Shown: positions 24,581 to 33,281, counted from the first letter of the stretch. The stretch is DNA of 49,445 nt from Nocardiopsis sp. MG754419 (GCF_018207095.1 NZ_QOCZ01000068.1:1-49445); one strand, 5' to 3'. The notes: generated by a model from the sequence alone, not told the origin. Program-made: numbers and translations.

Positions 24581-25915
24581 TCAGAACAGGGTGCGAACGG
24601 CGTCCACGACGCGGCCGTCACCGTCGAGGACGGGGATCAGGGGCCACTTGTCGAACACCGTGCAGGGATGGGAAAGCCCGAGTTCGACGACGTCGCCGAC
24701 GCGCACCGCCTCCTCCGCGGGTCCGTCGAGGTCGAGGAACGCGTGGTGGTCGTTGAGCTCGACGACCCGCGCCCCCTCTCCCAGGGGGGACCGTTCGCCG
24801 TCGCGCAGCAGCGCGCGCGGGACGGGCAGGTCGATGTCGAACGAGACGTCGCGCTTGCCGACCCCCAACAGGGCACGGCCCGGTTCGGGGCGGGACAGCA
24901 CACGTGCGTAGCAGCTCAGCGCGGGACGCAGGGGGTCCTCGTCGGCGGCGGAGCGCAACGGGGACGCGCGCTCCATGAACAGGTCGTCGTGGGTCAGGTA
25001 GCAGCCCGAGCGCACGATCCGACGGACCGGCAGCGACAGCGCGGGGGGCTCGGCGAGGGCGTCCGAGACCAGGTCGGGGTAGCTGCTGCCGCCCGCGGTG
25101 ACAATCACCTCCTCGGCTCCGTCGAAGAGGTGTTCGGCGTCGGCCCGCCGCGCGAACGCGTACAGGCGGTCCAGCCAGGAGCGCACGCGGGTGGGGGAAT
25201 CATCGTCCCGGCGCTGCGGGAAGACGCCCTCGAAGGCCTCGACGCCGACGAGGGCGAGTCGGGGGTGCTCCGCCACCGCACGGGCCAGTTCCAGGGCCTC
25301 GTCCAGGTCCCGGACCCCCGCGCGGCGGCCGTCCACCCCCAGCTCCACCAGGACCGGGAGCGGTCGGGGGGCGTCGGCCAGAGCCCGATCCATGATCCGG
25401 ACCCCGGCGAGGGAGTCCACCAGGCACAGTGGTTCGAAGTCGGGGTCGCCGAGCGCGTCGGCCAGCCACGCGAGCTGGTCCGGTTCCACGACCTCGTTGG
25501 CGATCAGGACCCTGGGCACGCCGAAGCGGCGCATCACCCGGGCCTGGGCGACCGTGGCGGCGGTCAGCCCCCACGCACCCCGATCCAACTGCTCCGCCCA
25601 CAACCGGGGCGCCATCGTGGTCTTGGCGTGCGGGGCCAGATCGACGCCCCGTTCGGCGCACCAGCGGGCGAAGCGGTCGAGGTTGTGTCGCAGCGCCGCC
25701 TCGTCCAGGGTGACGGCGGGCAGCCACAGGTCGCGCAGGTGCAGTCCCGCGGCGCGGACCCGTGCGACCGTGGTGGGACTGTCGGGCACGGAGCGGGCCT
25801 CGATCGGCGTGCCGTCGAGGTCCTCCCATGCCGCGGCCGAGGTCCCGGAACCGGCGGCACGAGCGGTGCGCCCGCCCGTCGGTGCCCGTCCCGGAGGCGG
25901 AGTGTGCTCTGTCAA
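24581..25915 (-). CDS. PLP-dependent D-amino-acid deaminase / D-threonine-aldolase-like protein
   Basis: 444 residues from TTG 25915 (GGGAGCG upstream). The N-terminal barrel carries the PLP lysine in DLAPHAKTTMAPRLW, the motif of the D-threonine aldolase/D-serine dehydratase group of alanine-racemase-fold enzymes. Further matches: VEPDQLAWLADAL, VELGVDGRRAGVRD and VTAGGSSYPDLV. The C-terminal beta domain ends with NDHHAFLDLDG and LGLSHPCTVFDKWPLIPV, where the His and Cys of the metal site (HxxC) are found. It probably cleaves or deaminates a D-amino acid. It lies between the amidohydrolase (26 bp) and RidA (44 bp) genes. Confidence 0.88.
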   Translation of the reverse strand: MTEHTPPPGRAPTGGRTARAAGSGTSAAAWEDLDGTPIEARSVPDSPTTVARVRAAGLHLRDLWLPAVTLDEAALRHNLDRFARWCAERGVDLAPHAKTTMAPRLWAEQLDRGAWGLTAATVAQARVMRRFGVPRVLIANEVVEPDQLAWLADALGDPDFEPLCLVDSLAGVRIMDRALADAPRPLPVLVELGVDGRRAGVRDLDEALELARAVAEHPRLALVGVEAFEGVFPQRRDDDSPTRVRSWLDRLYAFARRADAEHLFDGAEEVIVTAGGSSYPDLVSDALAEPPALSLPVRRIVRSGCYLTHDDLFMERASPLRSAADEDPLRPALSCYARVLSRPEPGRALLGVGKRDVSFDIDLPVPRALLRDGERSPLGEGARVVELNDHHAFLDLDGPAEEAVRVGDVVELGLSHPCTVFDKWPLIPVLDGDGRVVDAVRTLF

Positions 25916-25941
25916 GGTGCGCTCCCGTCTGTGTCCGGCGC

Positions 25942-27219
25942 TCAGGCCGGGGTCTCGGTGGCGGGCCGGGGGAAGTGTTCGTGGAAGTCCTCGGGTCGGT
26001 CCAGGCGCCGCACGGCGGTGCGGATCCGCTCGTGGCGATCCTCCTCCGCCCGCTGCTGGGCGGAGCTGAGAGGCACCCACACCGGCGGTGGTTCGGCCGC
26101 ACGCGGCGCGAGCAGACGACCACCGGCGTAGGTCGCCGTGTTGCTGAGCCGCAGGGGCGCCTCACGTGTGCCGCCGTGCACGTCGACCACGGGGAACCGC
26201 CCCTCCTCGACCTCGAACACGGCGATGTCCGCCGTGGCGTCCGGTGCCAGCGTTCCCGCCGCGAGGCCGAAGGCGCGTGCCGGACGGTGCGTCGCCGCGG
26301 CCACGACGTCGGTCAGGCCCATACCGGCGGCCAGGGCCTTGCCCATGACGGTCGGCAGGTCGTACGCGGGCCCGTACACCGAGCGGATGTGCAGGTCGGT
26401 GGAGAGGAGGGGGACCATGCCGGCCGCCAGTTCGGCCTCCAGCACGTCGAAGTCGAAGGCCCCGGAGCCGTGTCCCAGGTCGAGGAGCACGCCGGAGTCG
26501 TGCAGGCGCCTCAGGATGTCGGTGGGGCGGCCGTCGACCACCAGGTCGGCGGCGACGCCGGTGGCGCAGTGGGTGATGAGGTCGCCCTCGGTGAGGAAGG
26601 GCGCGATGTCGGCGAGGTCGGGCGGCCCGTAGCCGATGTGCACCATGAGCGGGACGTCCAGGCGCCGCGCCAGCGACGCGGCCCGGCGGAGTGGTTCCAG
26701 GCCGTGCGTGCCGACGGTCTGGCTGTCCATGCGCGCCTTGACCCCGCAGACGAGGTCGCCGTTGCGCGCCGCCACGGCGACGGCCGCGTCGACGTCGAGG
26801 TTCTCCAGGACGTGGTGCTCACCCGTGCGGCCGACCAGGCCGATCCCGGAGACGTTGATGAGGGCGCGGACGCGGAACGGAGCGGGTTCGGCCACGAAGC
26901 GGCGCAGCCCGTCCAGCCCGTAGGCGCCGGCCGATCCGGCGTCGATCCAGGTCGTGACGCCGGTGCGCCAGGCGATCGACTCCGGGTCCACGCCCCAGTA
27001 GGTGGAGCTGTGCGACACATGGGTGTGCGCGTCCACCAGGCCGGGCAGTACCAGCCGTCCGCCGACGTCCACGGTGCGCACCGCACGATCCTCGGGCAGG
27101 TCGGCGGCCACCTCGGCGATCCTTCCCGCACGCACGGCGACATCGGCCGTCCCGTCGCGTCCGGAGGCCGGGTCGATGACGCGGCCTCCGCGCAACAACA
27201 GATCCCACACTCCCACCAC
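25942..27219 (-). CDS. Amidohydrolase/deacetylase-family metallohydrolase
   Basis: 425 residues; GTG 27219 and GTG 27216 are both possible after GAGGGGG. Metal-site residues of the amidohydrolase barrel are all visible: DAHTHVSH (HxH), the bridging Lys in CGVKARMDSQ, His in LMVHIGYGP and THCATG, and the catalytic Asp in LLSTDLHIRS. It resembles the deacetylase group that includes D-aminoacylase-like and dihydroorotase-like enzymes. A substrate of the N-acyl-D-amino-acid type is inferred from the next gene. First gene of the leftward operon, under the palindromic operator. Confidence 0.88.
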   Translation of the reverse strand: MVGVWDLLLRGGRVIDPASGRDGTADVAVRAGRIAEVAADLPEDRAVRTVDVGGRLVLPGLVDAHTHVSHSSTYWGVDPESIAWRTGVTTWIDAGSAGAYGLDGLRRFVAEPAPFRVRALINVSGIGLVGRTGEHHVLENLDVDAAVAVAARNGDLVCGVKARMDSQTVGTHGLEPLRRAASLARRLDVPLMVHIGYGPPDLADIAPFLTEGDLITHCATGVAADLVVDGRPTDILRRLHDSGVLLDLGHGSGAFDFDVLEAELAAGMVPLLSTDLHIRSVYGPAYDLPTVMGKALAAGMGLTDVVAAATHRPARAFGLAAGTLAPDATADIAVFEVEEGRFPVVDVHGGTREAPLRLSNTATYAGGRLLAPRAAEPPPVWVPLSSAQQRAEEDRHERIRTAVRRLDRPEDFHEHFPRPATETPA

Positions 27220-27236
27220 TCCCCCTCATGCTGCGT

Positions 27237-27259
27237 ATAGCGCAACACTGTTGCGCTAT
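27237..27259. promoter_or_regulatory. Perfect 11-1-11 palindrome within the divergent promoters
   Basis: ATAGCGCAACA-C-TGTTGCGCTAT. Rightward promoter candidate: -35 TTGCGC (27251-27256) inside the palindrome and -10 TAGCAT (27275-27280), spacing 18. Leftward candidate: -35 TTGTTC (27260-27265), with the palindrome filling the spacer and the -10 (CTATAC/TATACG). This is where a repressor would block both arms. The TTGCG..CGCAA core resembles known IclR-type sites, and the cluster encodes an IclR regulator. Confidence 0.7.
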
Positions 27260-27344
27260 GAACAACACCTTGAATAGCATTCGTGTGTGACGCAGGTCAA
27301 TAGAGCCCGTGAGCCCCGCCACCAGGACGAACCGGAGGCCGTGA

Positions 27345-28361
27345 GTGAGCACGCAGCGACGGAACGCGGGGGGAGCGCCGTCCACACCCGCAGGCGCTGA
27401 GGACGTCCCCCTCCCCCGACTCGACGCCGTGTGCGTGGGCGAGACGATGGCACTGCTCGTCCCCGAACCGCACGAGGACGCGGCCCCCCGGTTCCGCACC
27501 GAGATCGGTGGAGCCGAGTCCAACGTCGCGGTGCACCTCGCCCACGCCGGACGCGCCGTCGGCTGGCGCAGTGCCCTCGGCGACGACGTGTTCGGGCACC
27601 ACGTGCGCGCACGCCTCACCGACTCCGGCGTGCGCTGCCTGCTCCGCGAGGACCGCACGCGCGGCACCGGCCTGTACATGAAGGAACCCGGCCCCGAGGG
27701 GACACGGGTGCGCTACTGGCGCCGAGGCTCCGCGGCCTCCGGACTGACCGGGGACGACGCGGCCGAAGTGTGGCGGTGGCACCCGCGCCTGGTGCACACG
27801 AGCGGGATCACGGCCGCCCTCTCCGACACGGCCGAGGACCTGGTCCGGGCACTGCTCGAAGAGGCGCCCCCGGGGACGCTGCGCAGTTTCGACGTGAACC
27901 ACCGCCCCGCACTGCACGGTGCGCACAACGCCGGGACGGTGCTGGATCTGGCACGCCGGGCCGACGTGGTGTTCTGTGGTCTGGACGAGGCACAGGCGCT
28001 GTGGGGGGTGGAGACCCTGACGGAACTGGGCGCACTCCTGACCGACACGGACCCGGCTCCCGACCTGCTCGTCATCAAACAGGGGGCGCAGGGGGCCACC
28101 GCCCTCCGCGACGGGCGGACCTGGTTCCAGCCCGCGCCCCGGGTCGAGGTCGTCGAACCCGTCGGAGCCGGGGACGCCTTCGCCGCCGGGTTCCTCGACC
28201 GGCTCCTGGACGGCGCACCGCTGCCCGAGTGTCTGGCCGAAGGGGCCAGACTGGCGGGGGTGGTGCTCGGGCTCACCGGCGACATCACCGGTGTCCAACA
28301 GTGTCGAACGCGCCCTGCGCATCCTCGTGGAGCTGTCCGAGGGACCCACCACCATCAGTGA
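27345..28361 (+). CDS. PfkB-family sugar kinase (2-keto-3-deoxygluconate-kinase-like)
   Basis: 338 residues from GTG 27345 after CCGGAGG. PfkB features: VCVGETMALL at the start, EIGGAESNVAVHLAHAG (substrate pocket), FDVNHRPALH and the ATP/anion-hole motif PVGAGDAFAAGF with the catalytic Asp. The pattern is closest to 2-dehydro-3-deoxygluconate kinases, which phosphorylate KDG in sugar-acid breakdown. The last 23 codons overlap the IclR gene in another frame and encode a His/Arg-rich tail that looks non-native. First gene of the rightward arm. Confidence 0.87.
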   Translation: MSTQRRNAGGAPSTPAGAEDVPLPRLDAVCVGETMALLVPEPHEDAAPRFRTEIGGAESNVAVHLAHAGRAVGWRSALGDDVFGHHVRARLTDSGVRCLLREDRTRGTGLYMKEPGPEGTRVRYWRRGSAASGLTGDDAAEVWRWHPRLVHTSGITAALSDTAEDLVRALLEEAPPGTLRSFDVNHRPALHGAHNAGTVLDLARRADVVFCGLDEAQALWGVETLTELGALLTDTDPAPDLLVIKQGAQGATALRDGRTWFQPAPRVEVVEPVGAGDAFAAGFLDRLLDGAPLPECLAEGARLAGVVLGLTGDITGVQQCRTRPAHPRGAVRGTHHHQ

Positions 28362-29037
28362 GCTCGGCCGCCGTCTCGACGTGCACCGCACCACCTCGCT
28401 GCGCCTGCTGCGCACGCTGGAGGAGGAACGGTTCGTGCGCCGCGCGGACGACGGGAGCTACCGGTTGGGCCCCAGGATGGCCGCGCTCGCCGCGGCGGCC
28501 CTCGACGGACTCGACATCCGGGCGAGCGCCGCCCGACACCTGGCCGCGCTGGGCCGGACCTGCGGACAGACCATCCATCTGGGTGTTCTCGAAGACGGCC
28601 AGGTGATGTACCTGGACAAGGTGGAGTCCCGTCAGGCCGTGCGCATGTACTCCCACATCGGCGCCCTGGCGCCCCTGCACGCCACCGGGATCGGTAAGGC
28701 GCTCCTGGCCTACATGTCGGCCGGAGAGCGCGACGCGCTGCTCGGCGAGGCGCCCTACCCCCGGTGCACGCCCCACACGCTCACGGACCGCGCCGCCCTC
28801 GACACGGTCCTCGACCGCATCACACGCCAGGGGTGGTCGCTCGACGACTTCGAGCACGAGGAGTACATCCACTGCGTGGCCGCCCCCGTGTTCGACGCGG
28901 CCGGCCGGGTCGCGGCGGCGATCTCCATCTCGGCGCCGAGCATGATCCTCGACCGGCCGGGTCTGCTCGCGTTCACCGAGGATCTGACCGCCACCGCCCA
29001 GGCCATCAGTGAGGAGTTGGGGTGGCGCCGACGATGA
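28291..29037 (+). CDS. IclR-family transcriptional regulator
   Basis: 248 residues from GTG 28291. The N-terminal winged helix has TISELGRRLDVHRTTSLRLLRTLEEE at about residues 18-44. The C-terminal effector domain (about 75-245) has GQTIHLGVLEDGQVMYLDKV, LAPLHATGIGKALLAYM and VAAAISISAPSMIL. It overlaps the kinase gene by 71 bp. It is the obvious candidate to bind the palindrome at 27237-27259 and to control both arms, including its own gene. Confidence 0.92.
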   Translation: MSNSVERALRILVELSEGPTTISELGRRLDVHRTTSLRLLRTLEEERFVRRADDGSYRLGPRMAALAAAALDGLDIRASAARHLAALGRTCGQTIHLGVLEDGQVMYLDKVESRQAVRMYSHIGALAPLHATGIGKALLAYMSAGERDALLGEAPYPRCTPHTLTDRAALDTVLDRITRQGWSLDDFEHEEYIHCVAAPVFDAAGRVAAAISISAPSMILDRPGLLAFTEDLTATAQAISEELGWRRR

Positions 29038-29553
29038 CCCGGTCTCGTGCGCACGACGGGCCGGTCGACGCGGACCTGCGACCGGACGCGCTCACCGATC
29101 GGGGCGCCTTCCTCGGCACCGGCTCTCCTCCGTCCCCCCGGTCCCCGTTCCGCGGGTCACGGGCCGGGCACGGCGGTCCCCGGGGGACGACGCGCGCTCG
29201 CCGGGCCCGTCCGGGCCGAGGCCGGGGTAGGGTCCCCCACCTCCTCGTGCCGTGGCCCGGGGCGCGGCGCTCCGCGCCCCGGGTGAACGACCGGAATCGA
29301 CATTCGGGCGGACCTCAAGAGAAAAAGGGAACGAACGTACTTTCCCTATCGACACTCTCCCTCTCACGTTGCACGGGAGCGAACGACCGCGACCTTTTCT
29401 CGGTACGATGAGCGCCGCACCGGGGAACGGTGTCGACCACGTGTCCGGGTCACGAAAGACCTGAACAGACCATACGTGCCGATTTTTCTTTTTCACCAGA
29501 ACACCCCTTGAGGGTCTTTCGGTCCGCACCGTTCGGCCCCGGCACGGATAGCG
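29038..29553. other. Non-coding interval upstream of the MFS gene
   Basis: 516 bp. The second half (29300-29520) is clearly less GC-rich than the surroundings, with runs such as GAAAAAG and TTTTTCTTTTT. It contains an AGGGAA/TTCCCT inverted repeat (29325-29357 region). It probably carries the MFS promoter; I see no gene here. Confidence 0.5.
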
Positions 29554-30939
29554 ATGTCCAGAACAGACGAACCCGTTGGTGAGAGCGCCCGGTCGCGGGT
29601 CGCCGATTGGCGTCGCCACTTCGCGCTGTTGTGGAGCGGCCTGGCCCTGTCCGGCCTGGGCACCATGACGTTCGGGCTGGCCCTCCCCCTCCTGGCGCTG
29701 GCGTACACCGGTTCCGCCGCCCTGGCCGGGTGGATCGCCGCGGCCGGAATGGTGCCTCGGACCCTGCTGCACATCCCGGTCGGGTGGGTGGTGGATCGTC
29801 ACGAACCCAAGCACGTGATGGTCGTGGGGCTCATCGGGCGTCTCCTGTGCCTGGCCCTGTTCGTCGCACCCGTACTGCTGTGGGACGCCCCGGTGGTGAT
29901 CCTGGCGCTGGCCTCCGCGCTGCACGGGGTCTGCGGCACCCTGCACTCCACCGCCGGCGCCGCCGCCGTCCCTCTCCTGGTCCCGACGGAGGAACTGGCC
30001 GGGGCCGCCGCCAAGAACCAGGCACGCAACGACGCCACACAGATGGCCGGTCGCCCCCTGGGCGGCGCGCTGTACGGTCTGGCGCACGGCGTGCCCGCCC
30101 TCTTCGACGCCCTGATGTGCCTGCTGTCCCTGGGGGCCGCCCTGCTCCTGGCCCCCATCCGCGAGCCCGGCTCGTTGCCCCGGCGGGAACCCCTGGGGCT
30201 CGCACTCGCGGCGGGCTTTCGCCTGCTGCGCGGTGACCGCTTCCTGCTGCTCTCGCTCCTGGTGTGCGCGGTCACCAACGCCCTGTTCCAGGTGGTGTGG
30301 TTGGTCATCATGCTCATGGCCACCGCTGAGGGCGTCTCTCCGTTCGCCCTGGGGCTGGTCCTGGCCGCCACCGGGGCGGGCGGACTGGTCGGCGCGATGG
30401 CCGCTCCGTACCTGGTCCGTCGCTCACCCCCCGCCCGCATGATCCTGCTGTGCACGTGGGCGTGGCTGGCCCTGACCCTGGCGCTGCCGGTCGCCGACCG
30501 GGTCGGCCCCGACTGGACGACGGTGATCCTGACGCTGGTCTGGGGCGGGATCGGGTTCGTCGGCGCGCACATGAACGTCACCGTGGTGACCTACCACACC
30601 ACGTACGTCCCACCGGAGCTCCTGGGACGCCTCACCGGCACGACCCGCTTCGTCCTCTGCGCCGCCCTGCCCCTGGGCCTGCTCTCGGGGGGCCAGGCAC
30701 TGGAGAGCCTGGGCGTGCGCACCACCCTCTTCCTGGTGGTGGGCGTGACCGGTGCGGTCGCGCTGGTCGTCACACTGGTTCCTCTGACGCCCCGGTCCCA
30801 CCGGCGTGTCCACGGCGCCCGAACACCTCCGCCAGCCCGCGCAACCCCTCCACCAGGGCACGATGCGCCGAATCCGCACCGCCACCGGGATCCGGCCGTA
30901 CCTGGACGTGCCCGAGGGTCCGATCCACCGCCTCCCTGA
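29554..30939 (+). CDS. Major facilitator superfamily exporter-like protein
   Basis: 461 residues from ATG 29554. About 12 membrane helices; the cytoplasmic loop 2-3 motif reads HIPVGWVVDRHEPKHVM. The layout resembles macrolide-efflux-type MFS proteins of actinomycetes (helix block FALLWSGLALSGLGTMTFG at the start). Transmembrane sequence ends near residue 410. The last 50 residues are Pro/His/Arg-rich and read through 170 bp of the oppositely oriented coiled-coil gene, suggesting that the original stop codon was lost. It borders the RiPP/STAND genes and could serve as exporter, but that is speculative. Confidence 0.87.
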   Translation: MSRTDEPVGESARSRVADWRRHFALLWSGLALSGLGTMTFGLALPLLALAYTGSAALAGWIAAAGMVPRTLLHIPVGWVVDRHEPKHVMVVGLIGRLLCLALFVAPVLLWDAPVVILALASALHGVCGTLHSTAGAAAVPLLVPTEELAGAAAKNQARNDATQMAGRPLGGALYGLAHGVPALFDALMCLLSLGAALLLAPIREPGSLPRREPLGLALAAGFRLLRGDRFLLLSLLVCAVTNALFQVVWLVIMLMATAEGVSPFALGLVLAATGAGGLVGAMAAPYLVRRSPPARMILLCTWAWLALTLALPVADRVGPDWTTVILTLVWGGIGFVGAHMNVTVVTYHTTYVPPELLGRLTGTTRFVLCAALPLGLLSGGQALESLGVRTTLFLVVGVTGAVALVVTLVPLTPRSHRRVHGARTPPPARATPPPGHDAPNPHRHRDPAVPGRARGSDPPPP

Positions 30940-31339
30940 GACGGTCGACCGCCGTCTGGTCGTGCGCCGGGAGGAGATCGCGCACCCGCTCCACGGCGAT
31001 CACGGCCTCGTACATGTGACCGCGGCACTCGCGCACCTCCTCGGCCAGATCGTTGCCGCCCTCCCCCGGCGGGCCGAGCCGACGCAGCTCCCCGATCTGC
31101 CGCATCCCCTGGTCGAGTCGGTGGACCCGCAGACGCACGTCCTCCAGACGCCGCCGGACCTCCTTTGCGCGGGCGAGCTCCCGCTCGTGGGCCCGGCGTT
31201 CACGTTCCACCTTGAGGGTGTGCTCGGCGCGCCAACGTTCCACCGTCTCGGCACGCCACGCGGACAGGGCGGTGGCCCCCAGGGTGCTGAGCGCCGTGAC
31301 GACACCGGTGATGAGCCCCACCAGAACGGTCGTGTCCAA
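30770..31339 (-). CDS. Membrane-anchored coiled-coil protein of unknown function
   Basis: 189 residues. One N-terminal membrane helix (residues 4-26, VLVGLITGVVTALSTLGATA). A long charged helix follows (WRAEHTLKVERERRAHEREL, ARAKEVRRRLEDVRLRVHRL), likely a coiled coil. The C-terminus is helical (TAVDRLREAVDRTLGHV) with a flexible end. It starts 3 bp after the stop of the STAND ATPase gene, so the two form an operon, possibly with the precursor peptide gene. Its 3' end overlaps the MFS gene. No family is recognised. Confidence 0.75.
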   Translation of the reverse strand: MDTTVLVGLITGVVTALSTLGATALSAWRAETVERWRAEHTLKVERERRAHERELARAKEVRRRLEDVRLRVHRLDQGMRQIGELRRLGPPGEGGNDLAEEVRECRGHMYEAVIAVERVRDLLPAHDQTAVDRLREAVDRTLGHVQVRPDPGGGADSAHRALVEGLRGLAEVFGRRGHAGGTGASEEPV

Positions 31340-31342
31340 TCC

Positions 31343-33031
31343 TCACCCTTTCCCTCGGTCCTCGACGGCACCGTCGCGGATACGGCCTCGGGTGCGCCGC
31401 GCCTCGGTGACCCCGCCACCGCCCACCAACGCGCCCTCCAGCTCGTCCAGGGCCGCCCCACCCTGCCCGACCAGCCAGAGCACCTGACCGATCCCGACCC
31501 GCAGGCTGGGGTCGCCGTGCACCCTCCCGGCGATCGAGGCGAGCAGCGCCAGGGCGGTGGAGCGTTCCGCGCACAGAAGCCGGGTGCGCGCCTCGGCGAC
31601 GAGCAGCCGAAGGACGGCCGCCTCGGCGCCGACGGCCCGCCGAGACCGCGCCGCCTCGGCGTAGTGTTCGGCCGCGGTCCGGTGCTCGCCCCGTTCGAAG
31701 GCCAGGTCCGCCATCAGCGTGGTGAACAGGGCGTGTGCTCCCGGCCCCGGGGGAGGTCGGGACCGCAGCGCCTGCGCGGCGTGTTCGGCGGCCAGCCCGG
31801 CCTCGCCGCGCGTGCGCACCCCGTTGGCCACGGCCAGCCGGTCCTGGTCGCTCCAGGAGCGCAGGCCCCGGGCGTGCGGGGACAGTGCCAGCCCCAGGAG
31901 CGGACGGGCGAGCCGAGGATGGCGCAGTCTCCAGGTGTGCCCCTCGACATGGGTCGTGACCAGGGAGCGGTCCTCCAGCGCGTGGATCACGCCGAGGGTG
32001 AGGGAGCTCTCCGGATCGTCGCGGACGGGGCCGACCGCGTCCGTGGCGGCGGAGACGACGAGTCGGCGCAGCCAGGCCTGGGGAACGTCGGGCGGCACCA
32101 GGTGTTCCGCGGCGACCTCCTCCAGGAGACCGGCCAGGCGTTCGGTGAGGGCGCGGTCGAGTTCGACGTCGTCGTCGGGGACCAGGGTGGGGGCGCCCTC
32201 GACCGCCTCCTCCCACAGGGTGAGGCCCACCAACTGCAGCAGCGCGGGCTCCACGGCGTCGGTCCGACGGACCTCCCGCCCGTCGGTGGCACGGACGGAG
32301 CGGGCCTCCTCCACCAGACGCGCGGGTTCGGCGGCGCCGACCCGCGATCCGACCCGGGCCAGACAGCCCGCCACGACGGACCGGGCGGTGTCGGGCGGGA
32401 ACGGGCCCAGTTCCATCTCGGTGTGTTCGGCCTCGCTCTTGTCCACCAGGCGCCGGAGCTCGTCGAGGTGACCGGTGCGCACGACCACCAACAGACGCAG
32501 GTCCTCACAGGCCTCCACGGCGCCGAGGAGCTCCTCCAGGAAGTCCTTGCGCCACTGTTCGGGCACGGACGATCGGCGCAGGAGGAGCTCGGCCGAGTCC
32601 AGGACGGCGAACACCGGGCGAGACCGACCGTAGCGATCGGTTCCGCCGCGGGCCCGCAGGAAGTCGACCACGGACGTGCCGGGGCCGTGGGTGGGGAACT
32701 CCTCGGGGCTCCACACCGCGAGCAGCGCCCGTGTGTAGGGGTTCTGGCCGGGCAGCACGGCCGAGGGGAAGGCGGGGTCGAAGCACAGGTCCCCGGTGGC
32801 CAGGACCGTGTGGCCCTGATCGGCGAGGGCGGGGGCGGCGCCGGCCCGCACCAGTGAGGTCTTGCCGACGCCGTTGTCACCGTGCAGCACCGTGAGCCGG
32901 TGACGCGACCAGGCCCGGACCAGGGCGGCGGTCTCCTCGTCGCGGCCGAGGAACAGGGGGCGGTCCCGGGCCAGGTAGGGGCGCAACCCGATGAAGGGAC
33001 CGTGTGCGCGCCCGAGGACGGCTCGTGTCAT
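31343..33031 (-). CDS. STAND-type P-loop ATPase with helical repeat C-terminus
   Basis: 562 residues from ATG 33031 (GGGAG upstream). FIGLRPYLARDRPLFLGRDEET is split across residues 13-34 and is typical of actinomycete nSTAND proteins. Walker A GDNGVGKTS lies at 51-59 and a Walker B-like strand PVFAVLDSAELLL near 138-150. LLVVVRTGHLDEL is the sensor region. The C-terminal third is Ala/Leu/Arg-rich TPR-like helical hairpins (LMADLAFERGEHRTAAEHYAEAA). STAND ATPases are nucleotide-driven switches that gather partners on ligand sensing. It follows the precursor peptide gene after 250 bp and precedes the coiled-coil gene by 3 bp. Confidence 0.82.
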   Translation of the reverse strand: MTRAVLGRAHGPFIGLRPYLARDRPLFLGRDEETAALVRAWSRHRLTVLHGDNGVGKTSLVRAGAAPALADQGHTVLATGDLCFDPAFPSAVLPGQNPYTRALLAVWSPEEFPTHGPGTSVVDFLRARGGTDRYGRSRPVFAVLDSAELLLRRSSVPEQWRKDFLEELLGAVEACEDLRLLVVVRTGHLDELRRLVDKSEAEHTEMELGPFPPDTARSVVAGCLARVGSRVGAAEPARLVEEARSVRATDGREVRRTDAVEPALLQLVGLTLWEEAVEGAPTLVPDDDVELDRALTERLAGLLEEVAAEHLVPPDVPQAWLRRLVVSAATDAVGPVRDDPESSLTLGVIHALEDRSLVTTHVEGHTWRLRHPRLARPLLGLALSPHARGLRSWSDQDRLAVANGVRTRGEAGLAAEHAAQALRSRPPPGPGAHALFTTLMADLAFERGEHRTAAEHYAEAARSRRAVGAEAAVLRLLVAEARTRLLCAERSTALALLASIAGRVHGDPSLRVGIGQVLWLVGQGGAALDELEGALVGGGGVTEARRTRGRIRDGAVEDRGKG

Positions 33032-33174
33032 GAAACAGCTCCCGGCCGGCGAGAACAGGGACGGTTCTGGCGCGAAACAGCGCTGTCCATGGTGCCACGA
33101 ACCGGGTCGGCTTTCGAGGGCCGGCGACATTCCTGTGGCCTTTTCACCGCATCCGGCCACGACCGTCGGCGCGA

Positions 33175-33186
33175 TTCTCTAGAGAA
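33175..33186. promoter_or_regulatory. 12-bp perfect palindrome upstream of the STAND ATPase gene
   Basis: TTCTCTAGAGAA is self-complementary, in the 250-bp gap between the precursor and STAND genes. It is a possible operator; no partner site is seen. Confidence 0.35.
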
Positions 33187-33238
33187 CCCTCCCGCGAGAA
33201 CGCGCCGTCATTCCACGTGCCAGGGTAACGGGAAACGA

Positions 33239-33261
33239 GGGCACGGAGAACCTCCGTGCCC
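33239..33261 (-). terminator. Hairpin directly after the precursor peptide gene (terminator/attenuator)
   Basis: Perfect 10-bp stem GGGCACGGAG / CTCCGTGCCC with a 3-nt loop, 20 nt past the precursor stop codon and ahead of the STAND ATPase gene. Such a hairpin would favour high precursor transcript over downstream genes. Confidence 0.75.
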
Positions 33262-33281
33262 GTGACCGGGGACCCGTCACC

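Noticed and set aside
29252-29464. 70-codon frame in the AT-richer interval before the MFS gene
   Set aside because: No ribosome site, mixed codon usage and no recognisable motif; the interval looks regulatory.
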